From the NCBI GenBank assembly GCA_015680685.1, contig MNCI01018230.1:48562-103819 (forward strand): 55,258 nucleotides of DNA, written 5' to 3'. Source of the DNA: Gnetum montanum. Its lineage: Eukaryota > Streptophyta > Gnetopsida > Gnetales > Gnetaceae. The notes beneath the pieces are model-generated. The model was not told where the DNA came from. It saw nothing but the letters and a program-made list of their open reading frames with translations, and did no database searches. This document shows, piece by piece, positions 46,571 to 55,258 of the stretch. Position numbers and translations under genes: made by a program. Position 1 is the first letter of the stretch. Each line of letters opens with the position of its first letter.

Positions 46571-46740
46571 ATGTGTTAGCTTAGTGGTAAGAGTTTTGGC
46601 ATGAAAAATCTATGTCACAAGTTGGAAAAAATTCTATAAAAATAATTCTGAAATTGGTGTGGTCTGATAAGTCCAAGAAGATTTCAGTTGATATAAGTAA
46701 AAATTCAGTTTCATGATGTCATATGTTTGTCAAAAATTAA
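46571..46740 (+). repeat. tRNA-derived SINE-like copy 1
   Basis: TTAGCTTAGTGGTAAGAG resembles a Pol III A box. A degenerate B box follows (CAAGTTGGAAAAAATTC). The tail has GATATAAGTAAAAATTCAGT, shared with copy 2. It lies in the host intron. Confidence 0.5.
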
Positions 46741-47336
46741 TTTCTATAAATAGAATAAATATTTTTATGTTTTATATATGTATGTATGTTTTAAAACCGG
46801 TAGGACAATGATGTACTTAAAATCGCTAGTGACACCAAAATAGACCGAAAGAATGTAGAGAAATTTAACATGTTCTTATTTAAGAACTTCCTTTGCAAAA
46901 TGCCAAGAAGTGCTGTGATTTTTAAAACACCGATTTGCACCTAATAACCGACTAAAATACAAAACATACAGTTAGATAACATACTAAAGGTCTCGCCCAT
47001 ATTACTAACATCTTATAGATCAAGTACAATACATTTTATTTTCATGTAATTTTGTTGAATGCACACATGCATGTTCATCGAAAATTATTAACAAACTTGT
47101 ATAAATGTCTTTGACTAGTTAGATGAATCTAAATGCTAACTTCATTATGATAACTGCTTATGCACAGCTAGCTAAACTATTACAGATATACTGCAGCTTG
47201 AAAACCTTCAAATTCAACCAGCACAATATTAATTAATATAGCAACCATCATTAGGCAAACCAAACTCTGTTGATGTATGACCTTTAAATGAAATATGTCA
47301 ATCAGAGATTACAATAAATCAATGATTACTTAGCAC

Positions 47337-47370
47337 TCTATGTAGAAACGGGCTCTATGTAGAAACGGGC
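47337..47370 (+). repeat. 17-bp tandem duplication
   Basis: Two adjacent copies of TCTATGTAGAAACGGGC within the host intron. Confidence 0.85.
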
Positions 47371-47689
47371 AAATAATGAATAAACTGTAGATTCAATACC
47401 TGGGTAGAAATAAGCAAATATGGATTAAATTCATAGAGTTATTAGAAACCACAATAGCTCTTTGAATGTTGTCTTTTGGATCCTTGGTTGCATCATCCAC
47501 CACATTAATGTATGCATTTATTGCCTAGATGTCTATAATAATTTGTAATTTCCCACCAAATTTTGATGAGGCTGCACTTGATGTATGATGCCTTACTCTT
47601 TTCAATGGTGAAAAGGGTATTCATGCCTCTAGAGCCTTTCAAAAATCAAACCATGTTCACTAAATTCACTAATCCTTAACCAACAACAT

Positions 47690-47875
47690 ACCCTTAAGCT
47701 TAGTTCTAAGAGCCTTAGCCTGAAAACTAGGCCACAGGTTCAATTCTATTGGGTTGCATCAAGTTATGTACCCAAAAAATAAAAAAAATAAAAAACAAAT
47801 AAAATTCATAAAAGGAATTACAAAACTGGTCCGACAGATCCAGAGGGTCTTAGTGAATATAAATAAAAATTCAGT
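47690..47875 (+). repeat. tRNA-derived SINE-like copy 2
   Basis: AAGCTTAGTTCTAAGAGCC is A-box-like. The B-box-like ACAGGTTCAATTCTATTGG follows at tRNA-like spacing. Next come an A-rich spacer and the tail GAATATAAATAAAAATTCAG. Tail sequence is partly repeated once more near 47890-47920. Confidence 0.55.
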
Positions 47876-49354
47876 CTTATGTCAACCTTCTTAGTGGACA
47901 TAAATAAAAACTCAGTTTTCAGTTTTCATTATTGTCTTATGCAGTGTGTAATCATCAATAGCTCATATCCGCCTTTGTCCACAATTTGAAATTTTAGTGA
48001 ATCAACTATAGATTCACAAGTACTGTACAAAAGGGGTTCCAAAATGTATGACTACCAAAAATTTCTGACTGTTCAATTTCTCAACCATACATAATTATTT
48101 GTTAAAAATGCAAGACATAAAAACAAAAATTTTAATGGAACAAAAATATTAATTACCTCTGAGCATAGATCCAACATTACATTTACCATTGTTGGATACT
48201 AGGACACTATCTACCTAACGATCAAAAATACATTTTACAACAAATAAATTACAAATCTCTGACAACATTAAATTCAAATCTTCCTGAAATGCTGCAACAT
48301 GCTTCTAACCACTAAATACCAAACTAAAATGTTGAGTACCAGCAAGCACAAACTTTTTAGGAAAACAAAAGAAAACCAAAATAATGACTCCAGAAACAAG
48401 CCTTATAAAATTTCTGCATAAATTCCATTAATTTAAGTTGAGCTTCTAGAAATTTTATGAACGAGTCTTCATTGTTCATAGACCAAAGTTCCTCAATAAC
48501 CTTCATTATCAATAAGGCATTGCCCTAAATGTACCTAATTTCTTTTCCCTTTTTTTTAACCTTTTTGTTTACAAGAAGCCTTTAGTAGGAAGTGAAAACA
48601 TGAAACGCATTTTTAAAAGAAAGCAAAGTCTGATCTTTTTCCTACCTCAGAGGGGAGGTTTTTACAAATTGGTTGTAAGGATGAAAAGCTAAAAAGGAAT
48701 CCCAAAACCATTGGGCCTTCTATTTTATCTTATGCTGAAGTGTCGACTCTCTTCAATACTCCTCTACCATTGTACTTTGAATTTTTCTTACTTATAGTAT
48801 AATTTAATTTTGGGGCCCAATAACTCCCCTTCCTTCCAAACTGAGGCATTGCTGAACTTATAGGACACAAAGTCAGAGGTATTAACCAATCAACTTAACC
48901 TCATGGATTCTTGTAGCTCCAATGAATATCAAACCAAGGCAAATACAGCTCCATATGATAAAACATACTCTCTGGTCAACCTTGGATCAGGTCAACGTAT
49001 ACAGTTGACAATGTCAGACTTTGAACCCAAGTATCCATTTTGACATTCCTAAGCTGCACCTTTTTTTTTCTTTTTTTTTGGCAAATCAACCCTCATTCGA
49101 GACATCATAACTGATCCTCTGGCATAATAAGGATATTTTTGAGCCCGTACCAAAAAATAAATATAGATACCACTAGAATTGAAAAGCAAAACAATTCCTT
49201 CAACCAAAAAACACTCAAGATGTATCATCATCTGCTGCATTTCATTTAATTTTATGTCAATCTACTAACTAAAACAACCGGGAAAAAAAAAACAAGTGGC
49301 TTGATCTCATTCACCATGCAAATGAAATTTTCAGTAACTAAAATCACACCTTAC
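47876..49354. other. Remaining part of the last host intron
   Basis: AT-rich intron sequence with a pyrimidine/poly-T run near 49060-49078. No further element or exon recognised. The donor GTAAGG is at 49354. Confidence 0.5.
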
Positions 49355-50340
49355 CTTTACTTTGAAGCTTCTCTGCAAACATCAGGTACCGTTTCAAAGT
49401 ATACTCCTTTGACCCACCCAGTGCTGCTTCCATTGCCTGAAAACAGGACAGATGAAAGGTGACACAAAATGAAAGTAAAAGAACTGAAATAAAGTTGAAC
49501 AGGAAAAAAAATATAAAATAAAATACCACGGTAAAAACCTCATCAGACATGAAGGGTGCAACATCAGGAGCAAAAGCCACAAGAACCGCAGAAGCCGTTG
49601 CAGGGCCACTCCTTTTAACACAGAAAGGGCATTCACTGCCTCCTTCAAGTCTGGAATGGCAGCAAATGCGTTCTCAGAAGCTGATTTTACCTCTTCCTCG
49701 CCCAGAGATGCCACAAAGCTCATCAACCTTGGCCTACATGACAAAAAACAAACAAACAAACAAAGCCACAAAAGATTCAGAGTAACCCATTTTCTTAATG
49801 AACCCACAAAATTCTAAGAACCTAATTTGCTTTGCTAAATCCCAATAGATGTTCTCTACCATTCTTTCAATGGATTCATAAAGAAGAGCAACAGCCATTC
49901 GTCAGTTGAGTAGCTTGCACTATCTTGCATTCAAATGTATTAGGACCCTCGGCTAAACCAATGAAGCATTGAATTAGTGTGTGCAAGACCCACAACATTT
50001 CCAAAAATCGTCCTTTTAGCGGTATTATCTATAGCATAAATGCTACTTTTGTGTCCTTACAAAATTGCCCGCATTACTGACACTCAAAACGATTATTCTT
50101 TAAGAGTGGAAGAAACCTAACCTCCATTTACCCCTGGTAAGCTTCCGCTGCATGACATCATTGACCTCCTGTTTGCTTATATGTGGGTTGGGACTTTCTA
50201 TTCCTAATCGATTGCGGAAGTTCAACTCTGTAGAATTTGTCAAGCTCCACCAGTTTTGGATTGGCTTGAGACTGAATTGTGTGACAGTAATTTGAAAGAT
50301 GCTTCTGCCACACTGCCCCGTCCTTGCACTGGAAATTCAT

Positions 50341-51773
50341 TGTTGTACACACCTTTGAACAAGTGGTGTTCCCGCCTTTTGCTTTTGTTGCAGAGAATGG
50401 TCTCTCATCCACTCTTCCGCTCTTCGGGTGCATAGCCTTGTGAGCTAACAACTGCTACTCTTTGCAGATGTTTTTTTCTTTTTTTTTGGAAAACGTTGTT
50501 GTGTATTTTACACGGATTATGGATCATGGGAATGCTCTGTACAAAATTATCACATGCATTCATGCGAGTAGGATAGGGGTCAGAAACTTACAATAAAGGA
50601 TCTTTACTTATGGGGTGTTATAATGCATTATATTGGGGTTCCTAAGTTGCCTTGGGTTTCATACATTTTTATGATATGTCACATTGGTGGTACTAGCCTC
50701 AAGTGATGAGGACATCATGTTAGCCCCAATGTATTTGGTCATGTGTGTGTTTGATGTGTCTTGTGTTTGAGAATGTTTTCGAGATGTTTTCGGCAATGCA
50801 TGACAATGTTAAAGTCAAGGGAGTCTTAAAAAGCAAATGTCAAATGCAACTTTGAGTTTCTGGTGATTTAGTAGTCAAACATCTTCAAGGCTTGAAACAT
50901 CTTCATCAAAGCAGCAAAGACATCTTAACTGGAGACATATTGACATTTGCAAATGTTTTGAATATTGATTCTTGATCTTTAGGATAGACATCTTGGCAAT
51001 GATGAGTTTAACTTCTTCTAAAGATGTCTTAAATGACATTGACAATTAGGGAAATTTGAATTAGGCATCATGGGAAGATGAAAGCTCAACCAAAAAATTA
51101 TAAATTGGAAGGTTGGGATCTAAATTTAAGACATGAAAGAATAGACAAAATAGAGAGGTACTTGAGGGAGAAAGTAACATAGAATGAAGTGAAAGAATCT
51201 CTTATGAGGATTACCTTGTCTTCTTGAGTGCATGAGTCTTGTGAGCTCTATTGTAAGCCCAACAAGAGTGAGAGTTAAGAGATGATTAAGGACATGTGTT
51301 TGCCTCCAGGTCCTTGGGTTGGTTGTGAGTTGAGCATTGCTTCTTCTTGTTGTTATATTTCTTAATTGAGATTAATTTAATTAAGAGATAAATAGTCCAT
51401 TTCTTTGTGTTCTTGCTTTATCCAAGTTAATTCAGCTTGGAAGTACATGGAATTAGACATTTTGGGATCTTGTAGGGCTAGATCCTCACCATATTGACAT
51501 CAAAACATTGTATTTGGAAGCATTTACATCTTACTATGAAGAATTTGATATGCTTTGTATAGATTACAATTTGAATTGATAAAAATTGGTAAGAATTTGA
51601 ATTGATCTTGATTGGATCATATTGCTTTTGTAATAATTAAACACTTAATTACTTGAAAAGGATAGGATTTGAAGCGAATAATTTTAAATTTATGATTTTA
51701 TACTAAATCATAATGTTACTAAGCTTGAATTAAAGAAATATTATTATGGGCACTTTATAATTCTACCCTAACT
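50341..51773. other. Upstream flank of the host gene
   Basis: Would contain the 5' untranslated region and promoter of the minus-strand gene. An A-rich run (minus strand) lies near 50470-50490. No TATA box could be fixed. The part beyond 50600 is AT-rich without recognisable genes. Confidence 0.35.
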
Positions 51774-51873
51774 TTGAGTATTTGTTTGTGGGTATTATAT
51801 TTGTTACTTTGAGAACTTAAGTCTTGAGTATTTGTTTGTGGGTATTATATTTGTTACTTTGAGAACTTAAGTC
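51774..51873 (+). repeat. Perfect 50-bp tandem duplication
   Basis: Two identical adjacent 50-bp units starting TTGAGTATTTGTTTGTGGG. Perfect identity means a recent duplication or an assembly artefact. Confidence 0.92.
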
Positions 51874-52480
51874 TAGACTTGCTAAAGTAATGATTCCAAA
51901 GATGAAGACTACACAAGAGCTTGGACAAGAGCTTAATGAGCTTAAGGATACTTTGAAGTTGAAATGCAATAAGGTGTTCCAAGGTTGATAGATACTAGAC
52001 ATCAAGACTTTGAAGAAGAATTTATAAGACCTAAAGTGAAGATTATGGAAGAAGAAAATCCTTTTATATCCATGAGGGGATTAAGAAGAAGAAGTAATCC
52101 AAGGGTTTTAAGAAGAGAATAACCCAAACCTTAAAGGTATGAACCAAGGTCCCCTTCCATTTATGTTAATGTATAAGAGAATAAAAAGGATAGAATTGTT
52201 AGAAATTTGAGAGCCACTTTAAAAGTCCCTCATTTGAACATTCCTATTTTCAAGGGCACCAAGGGTACATATTTTTATTATTTTAGTTGAGGGTTATGAA
52301 TAAATATTTCCTTGTTGATCAACTTACTAATAAATCTATGATCCATAGTGTTAAGAGTAAGCATGAAAGTTTAGTAGCCAAATGGTGGGATAGAAAATGC
52401 ATTGAGTATTTTGAAGAACATGGTAGATCTATTGAAAGTTGCCCAATTATGGAGTTCATGTTGAAGCAAAAATTTGAAAA
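51874..52480 (+). other. Unidentified stretch with short open frames
   Basis: Two short plus-strand open pieces (about 51893-51990, with TTQELGQELNELKDTLKLK, and 52287-52529) are charged and helix-prone. They stand just before an Athila-like LTR fragment. They may be remnants of the 3' part of such an element; no family was recognised. Confidence 0.25.
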
Positions 52481-52494
52481 GCTCTCAGTAAAAT

Positions 52495-52830
52495 TAGTTA
52501 TTCACATCGATGAGTATGTGTCGATGTGATCCCATCAACATGTATGTCTTAATATAATCCGACTAATGCCTATGCGTTGGTGTAACTTTTGATACATCAT
52601 CGTATAAACATTCACATAGTCTCTGTGTTTGCTTATATAAATGCATGCACTTAGAACATTTATGGTACCGTTTGGTCATTCCCTTAGGTAAGACTCTTGT
52701 AGTTCACACCGTAGAAGTTAGAATTATTATTCTCTAAGTGCCCACAACATAGATTAAATAAGTTATATGAAGTTTTATTTGAGTGCATTATGTACCTACA
52801 CACATGTGCATGATGGTAATAAAATTGATA
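52495..52830 (+). repeat. Diverged Athila-like LTR fragment (ATH-D)
   Basis: An inverted repeat CACATCGA..TCGATGTG (about 52503-52528) is followed by TATATAAATGCATG (52634) and then by a segment matching the R/U5 part of the ATH-C LTR (GACTCTTGTAGTT, GAAGTTAGAATTATT, GTGCCCACAA, TTTTATTTGAG). Order and spacing agree. The 3' end is not traceable beyond about 52830. Probably a solo or truncated LTR. Confidence 0.45.
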
Positions 52831-54039
52831 TTTCTTTTCTCTATTGGACTAGCATAAAGATTACTCTTAAAAATTTGTTATTGAAGGAGCAAGCCTTTCT
52901 ACTGAAGCAAAAGTGAAGGTAGTTTTCCCTAGTCCACTCAAGCCCAAAATTATGACTGCTACATATGCTTTTAGTTTATACTCAATAATCCATGCCCCTC
53001 GTTCAACCGTAAAAAAGAGAAAAATTGGTTGTAAAACAGTGAAATTGCTATTTTGGTATTCTTAAATTAAACTTCAAAGCCACGGTTACCGGGAGATTCA
53101 GTTTTTAAGATGTTAGTTGAGAGACTGTGGAAGTTCCACAATGCCATGGCAATTAATAAAAGCAAATTATGTCTCAAGGATCTGTCCTTCTGTGGACTTT
53201 GCATTCCAAATCCTGTTTATATATGTAAATATATATATCAAACTTAATAAACCCAGGACAACCTAAAATTTAATCTTGCCCTTTGTTTACTTCTAAAAAG
53301 TATATAAAAAGATTCCCAAAAGATCTAGAAACTTAACAAAATTTCAGTTGTTTCTTTTAGAGGCATATATACCTGGAAGTCATGGAGCCGTCAAGGTATC
53401 TGCAGGCTGCAGCAGAGTACACAGTAAAGCATATTTCCTCGTAACAGTGGTGCCTATCATAGCCCAAACTTTTAAGCCTTTTTCTTTCATTTCTTTATGT
53501 TGACGCAGAGAATCCTATCTAACACCACTTCCACGCAAACCAGTGCACATAAAACTTAGTTGAATCACCAACGATCTTCAGAGCTTTTGCCGCTATCAAG
53601 TATAAACCCAAGAATGAATTAAAATTGAACTGAAACTGAAATTTTATTATGGTTGTAAATGCTGAATGTACTTGACAATAGAAATGTACATAGTTTCAGT
53701 TTTGAAAACATCATTACCAAAATTACCATGGAAACAAATCAGCCCAATTTGCAATAAATTGTAATATTTCACCTATATCAAGAAACAGTAAACAAGTTTT
53801 AAAAATAGAATTGCCAAAATTAAAATAAATGGCGATAGAAATGGGATTCAAATTAGCAGAACTGGTAAAAGGAAAAGATACGTCCATCATAGTTGGCTGC
53901 AAAGTTTTCCCAATTTTTCCTATGGTTGAAGTGGAAATTAAATATACAATTTTAATTCTTGAAGGTGGTCCAGACTTAGCAACAAACACCACATAAAATT
54001 GATTTTAAAAAAATTAATATAAAAAATATTAATGGCAAA
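52831..54039. other. AT-rich flank with one exon-like block
   Basis: Mostly AT-rich with no recognised gene. On the minus strand about 53470-53372 is open, higher in GC and ends with the donor-like CCAG|GTATAT. A possible acceptor and short final exon follow near 53194. The encoded text (YEEICFTVYSAAACRYLDG) is not recognised. Around 53620-53780 there is resemblance to 3325-3480. Confidence 0.25.
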
Positions 54040-54610
54040 GATCATCTTTATGATTAGAAGAAGAAAAAGATCCATGGTTGCTTGATTGACGAAGAATAAC
54101 AGGGCCAGGGCGTTAAGCAAGAGCACATACACACAGAGCACATGAAAGTAAGGTATTCACTACATTAAAAGTAAGGTATTTGAGTGAAGGAATAATAAAG
54201 CGTAGTTGAGCTCTATTAAAAATTTCAATGCATTGACTTTGACATTAAAAACTCCAGCACCATAATAAAGGGTAGTTGAGCTCTATTAAAAATTTCAATG
54301 CATTGACTTTGACATTAAAAACTCCAGCACCACAACAACAGCTCAATGATTGATAAACAAAGATATAAAATACATGAAAACATGCATGGATTTCTTTCCA
54401 TGCCTACCAAAGACAATGTTTCTTATTTATTTTGCCTCAAAAATATATTTTAAATTTCGTGGACTTTGTACTGTAAAGTATCCATGTCTATCAACACAAC
54501 CCAAAAGATCAAAAAGGAATAAATAAGTTTAAATTGAAGTAAAAAATATTTATGGAATCGTTTCACCATTTTTTGAAAGAAATTAGGGTTTTGCTCATTT
54601 ACTTGCCTTC
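54040..54610 (+). repeat. Diverged copy of the segment at 3005-3730
   Basis: Same landmarks in the same order as the left copy, ending near GGTTTTGCTCATTTACTTGCC. It contains an internal 70-bp tandem duplication that the left copy lacks. Confidence 0.55.
54192..54331 (+). repeat. 70-bp tandem duplication
   Basis: Two adjacent 70-bp units with one mismatch (C at 54201, G at 54271), each containing GTAGTTGAGCTCTATTAAAA. A recent local duplication. Confidence 0.92.
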
Positions 54611-54639
54611 CAAACCCTTCTTGGCAGAATGAGCATGAT

Positions 54640-54880
54640 AAGCATTGAGGTTTTAGGTGATGATCATCATCATTCTAGCTTTGTCACAACAAAATGGGAT
54701 GGGGTTAGCATCTACATTAATTCTTTTTGTTTTTGTTCATTCACTAGTGCCTATCCTAAGCTCATGTACCAAGGAATCAAGGCTTAGCTTAGGTTCGACT
54801 ACATTAGTTCTTTTTGATCATTCATCAATGCCCATCCCAAATATCAAAGGAAGGGGGTTAGCTTTGTAGCTGGCTATAAA
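54640..54880 (+). repeat. RTE LINE 3' tail remnant
   Basis: CTAGCTTTGTCACAACAAAA then TGGGATGGGGTTAGCATC resembles the well-known plant repeat (CTTTGTCCCAA..TTGGGGTCGGCTACATG) at the 3' end of RTE LINEs. The pattern recurs in part near 54775-54820. No coding part is joined to it. Confidence 0.45.
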
Positions 54881-55258
54881 ACTATGCCAAATCTCATGGA
54901 TGAGGTTCAAGTGATGTTCCTAGTACAAAAAAGTTTCTAGACAACAATACACTCTATATCATGGAAAGAATTTCCATGGTTGGAATGTGCTTAACATATG
55001 GATGCTTTTGGGACCTCTTGAGGGATATGGATGGGACATCTAGCATAATTTTACTAGAAAATTTCAATGTTTATGTAGGAAAAAGTGAAAATCTTTTGTC
55101 AAAATTGTTTCTAAAAACTAAAATCATCTTAAAAGGATGAGAAATGTAGAAAATATAAAACCGAACCATTCAAATTAAATTTCTTTGGATGTCTTAGCAT
55201 AATTTCTCCAATGTATTCGAAATATTACCACGAGGCATCCAACCTTGTTCCCAAAATG
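54881..55258. other. Unassigned right end
   Basis: AT-rich. Nothing recognisable before the window ends. Confidence 0.4.

Larger units (their letters stand above)
45617..50340 (-). pseudogene. Host gene for a small helix-hairpin-helix protein (At3g12210-like), reading frame disturbed
   Basis: Four exons: 50340-50122, 49733-49539, 49436-49355 and 45796-45617, about 225 codons, close to the family size as I remember it (Arabidopsis At3g12210, annotated only as DNA binding). Start chosen at ATG giving MNFQCKDGAVW. Exon 1 has ELDKFYRVELPQSIRNR and a KLTRGKWR ending. Exon 2 has RPRLMSFVASL, then LKGV followed after a frame slip by GPATASAVL (the helix-hairpin-helix core) and PDVAPFMSDE. Exon 3 has AALGGSKEYTLKRYL, and exon 4 FTVTDVERALWSAAVG with a basic KRKRA tail. 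Introns have GT..AG ends. Three one-base anomalies break the frame: an extra A at 50195-50197, a missing G at 49606-49607, and an extra base at the exon-4 acceptor. It is either a young pseudogene or a gene with sequence errors. The molecular role is unknown; DNA binding is inferred. Confidence 0.75.

Noticed and set aside
45796-50340. Long continuous minus-strand frames around 49394-49807 as one exon
   Set aside because: The middle and end are intron and out-of-frame text. The exon limits follow from GT/AG sites and the family sequence order.
1-55258. CRISPR array, operon or bacterial system
   Set aside because: No regularly spaced repeats of that kind and no prokaryotic genes. All features are of a plant nuclear genome.

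Overview
The window is plant nuclear DNA dominated by transposable elements. The evidence is a spliced gene with plant-type GT..AG introns, plant-type Ty3/gypsy retrotransposons (Athila/Tat-like and a chromovirus) using plant tRNA primer sites, an RTE-type LINE remnant and tRNA-derived SINE-like repeats. It is a seed plant with a repeat-rich genome; the species cannot be resolved from the sequence. All identifications rest on reading motifs by eye; no search was run.

Layout. (1) 1-5453 is AT-rich, gene-poor DNA with diverged internal duplications and a probable old LTR from 3774. (2) 5459-35474 is a three-element nest. ATH-A is an old, heavily decayed Athila/Tat-like element on the minus strand (about 13.1 kb of its own sequence). 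ATH-B (9422-19341, minus, 5-bp target duplication CCTGG) and ATH-C (19847-26857, plus) both inserted into the 3' half of ATH-A. The three are relatives: same gag start and layout, same tRNA-Asp-type primer site, same LTR plan. They differ in content. ATH-B carries gag-pro-RT-RNaseH-IN. ATH-C has lost the whole RT-RNaseH-IN block but kept gag-pro. ATH-A carries an extra ~900-codon decayed ORF downstream of pol. (3) 35480-38771 is AT-rich DNA of unknown nature. (4) 38777-45588 is a near-intact chromovirus (CHR-E) with paired LTRs, TAAAA target duplications, primer site, purine tract and one unbroken gag-pol ORF ending in a chromodomain. It is the youngest element in the window (LTRs about 97% identical by eye). 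(5) 45617-50340, minus strand, is the one recognisable host gene: four exons of a small helix-hairpin-helix protein resembling Arabidopsis At3g12210. It has three one-base reading-frame anomalies, each in a short homopolymer run. CHR-E lies 23 bp past its stop codon, tail to tail. Its 3.5-kb last intron holds an RTE LINE remnant and two SINE-like copies. (6) 50341-55258 is AT-rich flank with a diverged Athila-like LTR fragment, two young tandem duplications, a copy of the sequence near the left end, and an RTE LINE tail.

No cellular pathway or operon-like system is present. The most interesting material is the ATH family: three structural forms side by side, with a variable palindromic U3 module upstream of the TATA box, a non-autonomous gag-pro derivative, and an extra ORF with a possible promoter and splice sites of its own.
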